From positions 1 to 19,754 of the forward strand of contig CAZMOL010000026.1 of the NCBI GenBank assembly GCA_964568045.1: a DNA stretch of 19,754 nt. The letters run 5' to 3'. The first letter of the stretch is position 1. Every line of letters starts with the position of its first letter. The translations under genes were made by a program, and so were the position numbers. The notes below the pieces were generated by a model that searched no databases, was not told where the DNA came from, and was given only the letters and a program-made list of their open reading frames with translations. This stretch comes from CAZDDA01 sp964568045. Its GTDB lineage: Bacteria; Bipolaricaulota; Bipolaricaulia; UBA7950; UBA9294. Positions 6,971-15,257 of the stretch are shown piece by piece.

Positions 6971-8167
6971 ATGGCTAAAGAGCAATTTGTGAGGAGTAAG
7001 CCTCACATCAACATCGGGACGATCGGGCATATCGATCACGGGAAGACGACCTTGACCTCGGCGATCACAAAAGTACTTGCCAAGCAGAACCTGGCCAAAG
7101 AGCTCGACTTCTACGACATCGACAACGCCCCTGAGGAGAAGGAGCGCGGAATCACGATCAACGTCCGACACGTGGAGTACGAGACCGAGACGCGACACTA
7201 CGCCCACATCGATTGTCCCGGACATGCTGACTACATCAAGAACATGATTACTGGTGCTGCTCAGATGGATGGGACAATCCTGGTGGTTGCAGCCTCTGAC
7301 GGCCCGATGCCGCAGACCCGCGAGCACGTTCTATTGGCTCGTCAGGTCAATGTTCCGGCAATCGTTGTCTATTTGAATAAGGTTGATATGGTGGACGATC
7401 CGGACCTGATAGACCTAGTGGAGATTGAAATCCGTGAACTGCTTACTGAATACGAATTTCCCGGTGATGAGATTCCGATCATCCGTGGATCGGCTCTGAA
7501 GGCTATGGAGAGCGGAGATCCCAACGCAGAAGAATGCAAGTCCATTCTGGAACTGATGGAGGCCGTTGATAGCTACATTCCTCTGCCGGAGCGCGATGAG
7601 GACAAACCATTCCAGATGCCAATCGAGGACATCTTCTCCATCAAGGGACGCGGCACGGTGGCCACTGGTCGTGTCGAGCGGGGGAAGATCACTCCGGGAA
7701 TGGAAGTGGAGATCGTCGGGATTCATGATGAGGTCATGAAAACCGTCGCGACTAGTCTGGAGATGTTCAATAAGACGCTCGACTACGCAATTGCCGGTGA
7801 TAACGTCGGAATTCTCCTGCGAGGGATTGAAAAGGACGATATCGAGCGCGGTCAGGTCATCGCCGCACCGAAGACGATCACACCGCACACCAAGTTCGAA
7901 GGGGAAGTCTACATCCTTACCAAGGACGAGGGGGGACGTCACACCCCGTTCTTCGATGGGTATAGGCCGCAGTTCTTCTTCCGTACGACGGACATCACTG
8001 GAACGGTGCGTCTCCCTGAAGGTGTGGAGATGGTCATGCCAGGTGATAACCTGAAGATCATTGGTGAGCTGATTCACCCTATTGCCATGGACGTGGGACG
8101 CCGCTTCGCCATCCGCGAAGGAGGCAAGACCGTCGGCGCAGGCGTTGTAACGAAGATCATCGAGTAG
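6971..8167 (+). CDS. tuf: Elongation factor Tu
   Basis: A 398-residue GTPase that carries aminoacyl-tRNA to the ribosomal A site. The GTP-binding motifs are all present: GHIDHGKT (19-26), the switch I segment ERGITI, DCPGH, NKVD (near 137) and GSALK, followed by the two beta-barrel domains (RGTVATGRVERGKI; GGRHTPFF). Length and sequence are normal for bacteria. Its ATG has AAGGAGG 8 bases upstream. It is co-transcribed with the three upstream tRNAs, joining supply of the factor to supply of its cargo. rpmG follows after 14 bases. No neighbouring fusA or rps genes are present, so this is the tufB-type location. Confidence 0.98.
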   Translation: MAKEQFVRSKPHINIGTIGHIDHGKTTLTSAITKVLAKQNLAKELDFYDIDNAPEEKERGITINVRHVEYETETRHYAHIDCPGHADYIKNMITGAAQMDGTILVVAASDGPMPQTREHVLLARQVNVPAIVVYLNKVDMVDDPDLIDLVEIEIRELLTEYEFPGDEIPIIRGSALKAMESGDPNAEECKSILELMEAVDSYIPLPERDEDKPFQMPIEDIFSIKGRGTVATGRVERGKITPGMEVEIVGIHDEVMKTVATSLEMFNKTLDYAIAGDNVGILLRGIEKDDIERGQVIAAPKTITPHTKFEGEVYILTKDEGGRHTPFFDGYRPQFFFRTTDITGTVRLPEGVEMVMPGDNLKIIGELIHPIAMDVGRRFAIREGGKTVGAGVVTKIIE

Positions 8168-8181
8168 GCGCGGTCGGCGCG

Positions 8182-8346
8182 ATGGCAAAGAAAGGTGAAG
8201 CGGTCATCCACGTCACTCTTGCTTGCAGTGAGTGCGCTCACCGCAACTACCACACCAAGCGAAACAAGAACAACAACCGAGAGAAACTGAGTTTCAATAG
8301 GTACTGCAAGTGGTGTCGGCGGCATACCCTGCACAAGGAGACCTAA
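8182..8346 (+). CDS. rpmG: 50S ribosomal protein bL33
   Basis: A 54-residue basic protein of the large subunit, beginning MAKKGEAVIHVTLACSEC. It is the zinc-binding (C+) form, with CSEC at residues 15-18 and CKWC at 42-45, which implies adequate zinc or an alternative C- paralogue elsewhere. The NYHTKRNK and KYCxxC-type core is typical of bL33. No clear Shine-Dalgarno sequence is visible in the 14-base gap after tuf, so it may depend on coupling to tuf. The tuf-rpmG-tRNA-Trp-secE-nusG order is widespread in bacteria. Confidence 0.95.
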   Translation: MAKKGEAVIHVTLACSECAHRNYHTKRNKNNNREKLSFNRYCKWCRRHTLHKET

Positions 8347-8363
8347 ACGAATACGGCCAGAAT

Positions 8364-8439
8364 AGGCCCGTAGCTCAACTGGCAGAGCGTCCGACTCCAA
8401 ATCGGAAGGCTGGGGGTTCAAGTCCTCCCGGGCCTGCCA
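8364..8439 (+). tRNA. tRNA-Trp(CCA)
   Basis: Acceptor AGGCCCG/CGGGCCT, anticodon stem TCCGA/TCGGA with anticodon CCA at 8397-8399, T-stem GGGGG/CCTCC, discriminator G (8436) and an encoded CCA tail (8437-8439). It is the only one of the four complete tRNAs here with an encoded CCA. It lies between rpmG and secE and must be cut out of the common transcript. Confidence 0.95.
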
Positions 8440-8462
8440 AGAACTGAGAAGGTGACAGCCGG

Positions 8463-8651
8463 ATGTTTGAGAGGATTACGAACTACCTGAAAGGGGTCCG
8501 CAGTGAGGTCGACCGCGTTAGCTGGCCGACGCGCAATGAGGTCATTTCTTTCACCGTTCTCATTCTGGTGTTGGTTGTCATCTTGACGATCTATATCTGG
8601 GGAGTGGATACGATTATCCAGGCCGTTATCCGTTTCTTCGTGCAACTCTAG
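8463..8651 (+). CDS. secE: Preprotein translocase subunit SecE
   Basis: A 62-residue single-span subunit of the SecYEG channel in the inner membrane. It has the short form found in most bacteria: an amphipathic N-terminal helix, the conserved VSWPTRNEV segment (residues 19-27) and one transmembrane helix (about 29-50, TVLILVLVVILTIYIWGV). The ATG follows AAGGTGA at a suitable distance. nusG begins 7 bases after its stop, the usual secE-nusG pair. Confidence 0.96.
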   Translation: MFERITNYLKGVRSEVDRVSWPTRNEVISFTVLILVLVVILTIYIWGVDTIIQAVIRFFVQL

Positions 8652-8658
8652 CTCAATC

Positions 8659-9759
8659 ATGCATATGAAAAAGTGGTACGCGATCCAGACTTACGCTGGC
8701 TCGGAGTTGAAGGTGAAAGACGACCTCAACGAACGAGTGAGAAAACGCGGTTTGGAGAAGGGTGTTGAGGCATTTCAAGTCGACAGCGAGGAAACGTTCT
8801 TCCTCGTGCCGGTGGAGGAGGTCATAACCTCACGCAGTCGCCGTGGCGCGGGCACCGAGTACCGCATTCCCTACGAATACGATCTTGTTGCGCAACCGAA
8901 CGAGCGGATCGTGCGCGGAGAGGTGATCGCCCGCAAGGCACCACGTCACATGGAAGCCGATGCACAGATTACTGAGCTTGAGTCTTTCCAGCGTGTGATC
9001 ATCGAGATGACGAACCGCAACGAAGAAGTCTACCTCATTCCTGGCGTCATAAGGATTCGTCGTGACATACGCCTTGGGGAAAAGATACGAAACGGAGTCC
9101 CCCTCACCTCAGATAGCGACGAACAGTTTGTTGTAGCCAACAAGGGAAAGATAGTTCTCAGGGATAAGGTACGCCGGGTCACATTTGAGTTTGTGGATGA
9201 GAAGGCGAAATCAAGATTGATCCCAGAGAAGACGTTGGCAAAAGTGAGAAAGGGAATGCAGCTGCGTAAAGGGGATCTCCTTGAGGAAGAAGATCACATC
9301 GTGAGCCGAGCATCTGGCCTTCTCAAGGTGAAGGAGTACAAGGACAAACGGGTTGTCTCAATCCAGCGGATCGAGAAGCGTCGCCTATTTCCTGGGTACG
9401 TCTTTGGAAGGTTGGGCCTTGATGAAGAAGAGATGTTGGACCTGATTGATGGAATCAAAGGGGCCATTCGCTATGTAGGTACAAGGTACAAGCCGACACC
9501 GATCGAGGGGCCGGAGATGAAGTTGATTAAGAGGAAAGCGGGCCTGCTGAAAGTGCCAGCCGCTTCCGCTGGTGAGCCGAAGATCGAGGTAGACTTCACA
9601 GTCGGCGAAATGGTGGAGATTGTTGAAGGGCCGTTCGCCGATTTCACCGGAGAGATCAAGGAGATCGACAAAGAAGCCGAGGAGGTTGCGGTGATGGTGA
9701 AGATCTTCGGGCGGGAGACCCCGGTGCGGCTTGGGTTTGAAGGGATCGAAAAGCTGTAG
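8659..9759 (+). CDS. nusG: Transcription factor NusG with a large insertion in the NGN domain
   Basis: A 366-residue protein, twice the usual 180 or so. The NGN domain is split: residues 3-56 (KKWYAIQTYAGSELKV) and 238-300 (KRRLFPGYVFGRL), with about 180 extra residues between. The KOW domain is at 312-366 (VGEMVEIVEGPFADFTGEI). The insert contains repeated GEVI / GKIV / GLLKV and YLIP / RLIP elements, resembling the inserted domain of Thermotoga maritima NusG (353 residues). NusG binds RNA polymerase, affects elongation and pausing, and links to Rho and the ribosome. No Shine-Dalgarno is clear; ATG at 8659 or 8665 are both possible, and the latter gives the standard MKKWY start. It is followed by rplK after 21 bases. 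Confidence 0.95.
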   Translation: MHMKKWYAIQTYAGSELKVKDDLNERVRKRGLEKGVEAFQVDSEETFFLVPVEEVITSRSRRGAGTEYRIPYEYDLVAQPNERIVRGEVIARKAPRHMEADAQITELESFQRVIIEMTNRNEEVYLIPGVIRIRRDIRLGEKIRNGVPLTSDSDEQFVVANKGKIVLRDKVRRVTFEFVDEKAKSRLIPEKTLAKVRKGMQLRKGDLLEEEDHIVSRASGLLKVKEYKDKRVVSIQRIEKRRLFPGYVFGRLGLDEEEMLDLIDGIKGAIRYVGTRYKPTPIEGPEMKLIKRKAGLLKVPAASAGEPKIEVDFTVGEMVEIVEGPFADFTGEIKEIDKEAEEVAVMVKIFGRETPVRLGFEGIEKL

Positions 9760-9780
9760 TCTAGTGGGCTAGGAGGAAAA

Positions 9781-10212
9781 ATGGCCAAAAAGGTAATCGC
9801 AAAGATCAACCTGCACATCCCTGCTGGGCAGGCTACTCCGGCGCCCCCGGTTGGTCCGGCCCTGGGCGAACGCAAGTTGAACATCATGGATTTCTGTAAG
9901 AAGTTCAACGAGGCGACGAAGAACGAGACGCCGGGAGTGGTGATCCCTGTTGTCATATCGGTATACATCGACCAAAGTTTTGACTTCATTCTCAAACAAC
10001 CGCCGGCTGCAGAGTTGATTAAGATGGCTGCGGGGATACAATCAGGTTCCTCTGAGCCGAATCGTGTGAAAGTTGCGAAGATCTCCGATGAGCAGGTCAG
10101 GCGGATTGCCGAGCGAAAACTCCCTGATCTGAACACCTACAAGTTAGACAAAGCGATCGAGATTATCAAAGGAACGGCTAGGAACATGGGCGTTGAGGTA
10201 GTAGAGACATGA
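9781..10212 (+). CDS. rplK: 50S ribosomal protein uL11
   Basis: A 143-residue protein of the GTPase-associated centre that binds 23S rRNA near the stalk base and is needed for RelA activation by stalled ribosomes. The N-terminal AKINLHIPAGQATPAPPVGP and the C-terminal rRNA-binding region ending GTARNMGVEV are canonical. The ATG follows AGGAGGAAAA. Its stop overlaps the rplA start by 4 bases (ATGA), so the two are translationally coupled, as in the classic L11-L1 operon. Confidence 0.97.
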   Translation: MAKKVIAKINLHIPAGQATPAPPVGPALGERKLNIMDFCKKFNEATKNETPGVVIPVVISVYIDQSFDFILKQPPAAELIKMAAGIQSGSSEPNRVKVAKISDEQVRRIAERKLPDLNTYKLDKAIEIIKGTARNMGVEVVET

Positions 10213-10922
10213 AACGCAGCAGACGATACCAAGGTGTTGCGACGCTCATTGAACGTGATGGGGCATATAGCATTGATGAGGCGGTCGCAAAGCTTAAGGA
10301 GTCCGCTACTGCGTCCTTTGATGAAACGGCTGAGGTTTCGTTTAGCCTAGGGATTAAGCCGAGTCAAGTAGCTGTCCGCGGGACCTGCAGTCTCCCGCAC
10401 GGGACCGGCAAAACCGTGCGGGTGCTCGTTTTTGCCAAGGGCGAATCTCAAACCGAAGCGGAAGAGGCAGGGGCGGACTACGTGGGCGGCGAGGATCTGG
10501 CAAAGAAGATTCAGGGAGGGTGGCTTGAGTTCGACAAAGTGGTCGCAACACCGGATATGATGCCTGTCGTGGGAAAGCTAGGGAAGATCCTGGGACCGCG
10601 CGGGCTAATGCCGAGCCCCAAAACAGGAACGGTCACCAAAGACGTGGGAAACGTGACCCGCGAACTCAAGAAAGGGATGGTCGAGTTTCGCAGCGACCGC
10701 TATGGGGTGGTTCACAGCATCTTTGGAAAGGTCTCGTTCGAAATGAACGCTCTGAAAGAGAACCTCGTGGCTCTCATACGTAGTGTTGGTGAGCGGCGCC
10801 CCGAGGAAGGCGTGAAGGGGCGCTTTATCCAAAAGACAAGCATAGCTGCTACTATGGGAGCGGGCATCACAATAGATCCCGGCGAGGTCACGAGAGTGGT
10901 GGAACAAGGTGGCGTGGAGTAA
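10209..10922 (+). CDS. rplA: 50S ribosomal protein uL1
   Basis: A 237-residue protein of the L1 stalk that moves deacylated tRNA out of the E site and, in Escherichia coli, represses its own operon by binding mRNA. Diagnostic segments are KLGKILGPRGLMPSPKTGTV and the GVVHSIFGKVSFE region. Length is normal. The start ATG overlaps the rplK stop. Only 3 bases separate it from rplJ. Confidence 0.97.
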   Translation: MKRSRRYQGVATLIERDGAYSIDEAVAKLKESATASFDETAEVSFSLGIKPSQVAVRGTCSLPHGTGKTVRVLVFAKGESQTEAEEAGADYVGGEDLAKKIQGGWLEFDKVVATPDMMPVVGKLGKILGPRGLMPSPKTGTVTKDVGNVTRELKKGMVEFRSDRYGVVHSIFGKVSFEMNALKENLVALIRSVGERRPEEGVKGRFIQKTSIAATMGAGITIDPGEVTRVVEQGGVE

Positions 10923-10925
10923 GCA

Positions 10926-11453
10926 ATGCCCGCAGAAGCGAAGATAGAAGAAGTGGCCCGTCTCAAGGAAAAGTTCGAACAGGCCACGTCGTTGGTTCTC
11001 GCTGACTATCGGGGTCTCTCAGCAAACGAGATGGTGGAGCTGCGTGAGCGGTTCACCAAAGCGGGTACGGAGTTCCGAGTGGTCAAGGATACACTTGCGC
11101 GTATTGCCGCAGAGCAAGCAGGCTTGAGCGACCTGGCGGATTACTTCGCTGGTCCGATAGGCGTCGCGTTTGGTTATGATGACCCTGTTCTGGCGTTTAA
11201 GCTGTGCGAGGAATGTCGCAAGGCCTATTCCCCCCGCTATACCCTGCGAGGAGGGGTGTTCGAAGGGGAGGTCATAACAGAAGACAAGCTGTTGCGCTAC
11301 GCAACCCTTCCTTCTCGCGAGGAGCTGTTGGCGAAGTTGGTGATGCTCCTGGCAAGTCCGATGCGTGTACTGGCGGTTGTGTTGCAGGCGAAGCTCCGCG
11401 AATTGACTACAGTGCTTAACGAAGTCCGAAAACAACGTGAACAATCAGGATAA
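10926..11453 (+). CDS. rplJ: 50S ribosomal protein uL10
   Basis: A 175-residue protein that anchors the L7/L12 dimers to the ribosomal stalk. The N-terminal rRNA-binding domain is clear (SLVLADYRGLSANEMVELR; FRVVKDTLARIA), and the C-terminal helix (residues about 140-175) carries the L7/L12-binding region. Many bacteria have a leader of over 100 bases before rplJ that binds the L10-L12 complex for autoregulation. Here only 3 bases separate rplA from rplJ, so any such site would have to lie inside rplA. A GGAG overlapping the rplA end may serve as ribosome-binding site. Confidence 0.97.
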   Translation: MPAEAKIEEVARLKEKFEQATSLVLADYRGLSANEMVELRERFTKAGTEFRVVKDTLARIAAEQAGLSDLADYFAGPIGVAFGYDDPVLAFKLCEECRKAYSPRYTLRGGVFEGEVITEDKLLRYATLPSREELLAKLVMLLASPMRVLAVVLQAKLRELTTVLNEVRKQREQSG

Positions 11454-11465
11454 GGAGGAGCAAGA

Positions 11466-11843
11466 ATGGGTAAAGAGGAGATCCTTCAGGAAATAGAAGA
11501 TATGACCGTGAAGGACCTGGCTGATTTGGTTGAAATGATCGAGGAGCGATTCAACGTCTCCGCGGCCGCGATGGCGCCTGTTGCAGTGGCGGCAGCTCCG
11601 AGCGAGGCTGAAGCTGGGGAGGCTGCATCTGAGAGTTTCAAGGTTGTTCTTACCAATCCGGGGCAGAAGAAGATTCAGGTCATCAAGGAGATCAAGGAGA
11701 TTACCGGCAAAGGCTTGAAGGAGTGCAAAGACCTTGTTGATAACCTCCCCGCTACGATTAAAGAGGGAGTAGGGTCTGACGAGGCGACAAGTATCAAAGA
11801 CAAGCTAGAGGCGGCGGGAGCTGAAGTTAAACTCGAGCAGTAA
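11466..11843 (+). CDS. rplL: 50S ribosomal protein bL12 (L7/L12)
   Basis: A 125-residue stalk protein that recruits translational GTPases, including the EF-Tu encoded upstream. It has the usual three parts: N-terminal dimerisation helices (residues 1-35), an Ala-rich hinge (about 36-58, AAAMAPVAVAAA) and the globular C-terminal domain (EKKIQV-like QKKIQVIKEIKEITGKGLKE). The ATG follows AAGGAGGAGCAAGA, one of the strongest ribosome-binding sites in the block. This fits the need for several L12 copies per ribosome. An 84-base gap to rpoB follows. Confidence 0.97.
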   Translation: MGKEEILQEIEDMTVKDLADLVEMIEERFNVSAAAMAPVAVAAAPSEAEAGEAASESFKVVLTNPGQKKIQVIKEIKEITGKGLKECKDLVDNLPATIKEGVGSDEATSIKDKLEAAGAEVKLEQ

Positions 11844-11927
11844 CGCCGGCGTTGTTGTGAATCTTCTGCTACGATCTGTCCGAGGCTATTGCTGCATTCG
11901 GGCAAAGTGTTTATTTCGAGGGGGAGA

Positions 11928-14900
11928 ATGAAGCAGCGAGAACGACGATCCTACGGGCGGATACAGGAGATCCTTCCACCACCTTACCTACTCGAGGATG
12001 AGCGAGAATCGTTTCGCAGATTTGTGGAGGAAGGGGTAAGGAAAGCTTTTTCCGACGTATCCCCTATTGAAGGCCACGGGAAGAACGGCCTCTTGCTGGA
12101 GCTTGTCAAACCGTATCTAGGTGAAGCGAGAAACACGGAGCGGGAGTGCAAGGACAAGGATCTCACCTATTCGCGTCCGTTGCGCGTTACTGCGCGTCTA
12201 CTTCAGGAAGGAAAGCTTCTGCAAAAGACAGAGCTCTATATCGGCGACTTCCCGATGATGACCAGCCGCGGTACGTTCATCATCAACGGATCTGAGAATA
12301 CCCTTGTCAATGAGCTGACTCGCTCTCCCGGGGTGTATCTTACCCAAGAGGACAGGCATCTTTATAAGGGACACATCTTGCCCGAGCTGGGGGCGTGGCT
12401 GGAGGTTATCCTCGATACCCGTCGATTAACACTCAAAGCAAATCTCGATCGCAAGGGCAAAGTGTTGGCAACCGTACTGCTGAAAGCCCTGGGTCTCAGT
12501 GAAGAAAGGATTTGTACCTATTACAGTTTTGAGGTCGCACCGGTCAGCGTGGAAACTCTAGAGCCTTACGTCGGCTATCGTGCTGCTGAGGAGGTAAAGC
12601 AGGGCGAAGAGGTTCTCCTTGCTTCCGGTGAGCTGCTCCAGAAACAGCACTTAGCGAGCTTGGCCAATGCGAAAATCTCTTCTGTTCGACTTGTCAATCG
12701 TTTCATCCAGAAAACTCTGGATGAGGATCAAATCATGTCACAGGAGGACGCGCTGCGTGTGATCTATCACCGTCTTCGACCGTCCGACCGAGCCTCACTG
12801 GCCCAGATGGGGGAGTATATCGAGAACCTGTATTTCCATCCTACAAGCTATCATCTCTCCGCAGTCGGTCGGTTCAAAGCGAACCGCAAGCTGGGAATGG
12901 CCCTAAAACAGCCGGTTTTGTACCTTGCTGACATCGTGCGAACGATAAGGCTTCTCCTTGAGGTTCCGGAGGATCCGGGTCTTCTTGACGAGAAGGATCA
13001 CTTGGCAAACAAGCGGGTCAGGCTTCCCGGCGAACTCGCTGAGAACGCCTTGCGCACTGGGCTTGTACGCATGGCTCGTATTGCGCGCGACAAGCTTTCC
13101 AAGTATGCCCTGGATGAGAAGGATACAATACGGCGTCTCATCTCCAGCCGTACAGTGCAAGGAGCGATCAACCAGCTCTTCTACACCGGTAGGTTCTCGC
13201 AGTTTCTCGAGCAAACGAATCCGTTGACTGAGTTGACCCACAAACGTCGTTTGAACGCGCTCGGGGGTGGGTTGACCAAACGACGGGCAAAGATTGAGGT
13301 GCGGGACGTTCACTCCTCGCACTACGCGCGTATTTGTCCGATCGAGACGCCAGAAGGGCAAAACATAGGGTTGATCACATCTCTGGCGAGCTACGCGCGG
13401 GTAAACGAGTATGGCTTCTTGGTGGCGCCTTACCGAAGGGTCGTGAAGGGCAAGGTGACAGATGAGATCGTCTACCTGATGGCCGATGATGAGGAGGAAT
13501 ACAAGATTACTCCGGCCACCACGCCGGTGGGGAAAACCGGACGCATTCAGGGAGAGCGGGTTGAAGTGCGCACCGGCCGTGAGGAATTGCATTTGGTTGA
13601 ACCGAAAGAGGTTGATTTTATGGGGGTTTCTCCGAAGGCCCTGGTTGGAATCTCCTCTGCGTTGATACCATTCCTCGAGCACGACGACTCTAATCGAGCA
13701 CTTATGGGTGCGAACATGCAGCGTCAGGCAGTCCCGCTTCTACACCCCGAGGCTCCGTTGGTCGGGACCGGTCTAGAACGTCAGGCGGCGATGGATTCCG
13801 GCATGCTCATCCTTGCCGAGGAGGACGGTGTGGTCAAAGAGGTTGACGCTCGCCAGATCGTCGTGCAGCGCGGCCGGAAGAAGTGGATCTACCCGCTTGT
13901 CAATTTCGAACGCTCAAACCAAGACACGATAATCCACCAGCGCCCGGTCGTTAGCGAGGGGGAGACGGTGAAGCGAGGAGACCTCCTTGCCGACGGTCCG
14001 TCAAGCGACTTGGGAGAACTTGCCTTGGGAAGGAACATCCTTGTTGGCGTCATGCCATACGAGGGGTACAACTACGAGGATGCCATTGTCATTAGTGAGC
14101 GACTTGTGCGCGAGGATCTGCTCGACTCGATTCACATCGAGGAATTCGAGATCAAGGCAGAAGAGACCAAGCTGGGCCCGGAGGAGATTACAGCCGATAT
14201 CTCCAATATTTCCAAGGAGGATCTGGTAAACCTAGACGAAGAAGGGATCATCCGAGTTGGCACGGTAGTACGAACTGGGGACATTTTGGTTGGGAAGATC
14301 ACCCCGCGGGGGGAATCGGAGCCAACGCCGGAGGAGAAGATCTTCCGTTCTATCTTTGGAGAGCGAGCCCGCAATGTGAAGAACACTTCGCTGCGCATGC
14401 CCCCGGTCTCCGGAACAGCGAAAGTGATCAAGGTGAAGAAGTTCTCTCGCGATCAGGGGGACGAGCTCGACGCCGGAGTGAACGAGTTGGTGAAGGTTTT
14501 TGTTGCGCAGCGGAAGAAAATCTCTGTGGGCGATAAGCTTGCCGGACGCCACGGAAACAAAGGGGTCATATCGACAATCCGCCCAGTGGAGGAAATGCCG
14601 TTTCTGCCAGATGGAACTCCGCTTGATATCATACTCAATCCGATGGGGGTTCCCTCGCGTATGAACCTGGGACAGATCTTTGAGGCCAATCTTGGCTGGC
14701 TCGCTCACTTAAAGGGTGAGTTGGTGGCCTCACCCATTTTCGATGGTGCACATGAGGATGAGATTCTCACCGAGCTGCACGACATGCGAAAGAAGGCAGG
14801 GTTAGCTGACGGAGATAACAACGATGGTAAGGTTGTATTGCGCGACGGCCGCACCGGCAAGCCATTTGCCCGGCCAATTACCGTCGGACACATGTACGTT

Positions 14901-15257
14901 TTGAAGCTAGAGCATATAGCCGATGAGAAGATACATGCTCGCTCCACTGGCCCCTATGCTTTGATCACCCAACAGCCGCTGGGGGGGAAGGCCCAATTCG
15001 GAGGCCAACGGCTGGGGGAGATGGAGGTGTGGGCGCTCGAGGCTTATGGCGCTGCCGCCTTGCTGCAAGAGATGCTTACGGTGAAGTCGGACGACACGCG
15101 GGGGAGAATACAGTTGTACAAAGCAATCCTGAAAGACGAGGAGTTTCCAAAGCCTGGGCTACCCGAATCGTTCCGTGTCTTGCTCCGGGAGCTAAGGAGC
15201 CTCGGACTTCACCCGAGACTGTTTGACAGCGATGAGCACGAAATCGACATCAACTGA
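11928..15257 (+). CDS. rpoB: DNA-directed RNA polymerase subunit beta
   Basis: A 1109-residue beta subunit, compact like that of Thermus (about 1119) and lacking the large lineage-specific insertions of proteobacteria. The ATG at 11928 is chosen because GGGGGAG lies just upstream and the protein then begins MKQRERRSYGRIQEI; the frame is open from a TTG 39 bases earlier. Conserved segments include TRSPGVY in the protrusion, the rifampicin-pocket region FSQFLEQTNPLTELTHKRR, CPIETPEGQNIGLI, the GYNYEDAI segment, GDKLAGRHGNKGVIS and the C-terminal YGAAALLQEMLTVKSDD. The rifampicin pocket has an Asn where Escherichia coli has Ser531 and lacks one residue just after (ALGGGL instead of ALGPGGL). rpoC, the usual next gene, is absent; a Nudix gene overlaps the end by 26 bases. 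Confidence 0.98.
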   Translation: MKQRERRSYGRIQEILPPPYLLEDERESFRRFVEEGVRKAFSDVSPIEGHGKNGLLLELVKPYLGEARNTERECKDKDLTYSRPLRVTARLLQEGKLLQKTELYIGDFPMMTSRGTFIINGSENTLVNELTRSPGVYLTQEDRHLYKGHILPELGAWLEVILDTRRLTLKANLDRKGKVLATVLLKALGLSEERICTYYSFEVAPVSVETLEPYVGYRAAEEVKQGEEVLLASGELLQKQHLASLANAKISSVRLVNRFIQKTLDEDQIMSQEDALRVIYHRLRPSDRASLAQMGEYIENLYFHPTSYHLSAVGRFKANRKLGMALKQPVLYLADIVRTIRLLLEVPEDPGLLDEKDHLANKRVRLPGELAENALRTGLVRMARIARDKLSKYALDEKDTIRRLISSRTVQGAINQLFYTGRFSQFLEQTNPLTELTHKRRLNALGGGLTKRRAKIEVRDVHSSHYARICPIETPEGQNIGLITSLASYARVNEYGFLVAPYRRVVKGKVTDEIVYLMADDEEEYKITPATTPVGKTGRIQGERVEVRTGREELHLVEPKEVDFMGVSPKALVGISSALIPFLEHDDSNRALMGANMQRQAVPLLHPEAPLVGTGLERQAAMDSGMLILAEEDGVVKEVDARQIVVQRGRKKWIYPLVNFERSNQDTIIHQRPVVSEGETVKRGDLLADGPSSDLGELALGRNILVGVMPYEGYNYEDAIVISERLVREDLLDSIHIEEFEIKAEETKLGPEEITADISNISKEDLVNLDEEGIIRVGTVVRTGDILVGKITPRGESEPTPEEKIFRSIFGERARNVKNTSLRMPPVSGTAKVIKVKKFSRDQGDELDAGVNELVKVFVAQRKKISVGDKLAGRHGNKGVISTIRPVEEMPFLPDGTPLDIILNPMGVPSRMNLGQIFEANLGWLAHLKGELVASPIFDGAHEDEILTELHDMRKKAGLADGDNNDGKVVLRDGRTGKPFARPITVGHMYVLKLEHIADEKIHARSTGPYALITQQPLGGKAQFGGQRLGEMEVWALEAYGAAALLQEMLTVKSDDTRGRIQLYKAILKDEEFPKPGLPESFRVLLRELRSLGLHPRLFDSDEHEIDIN

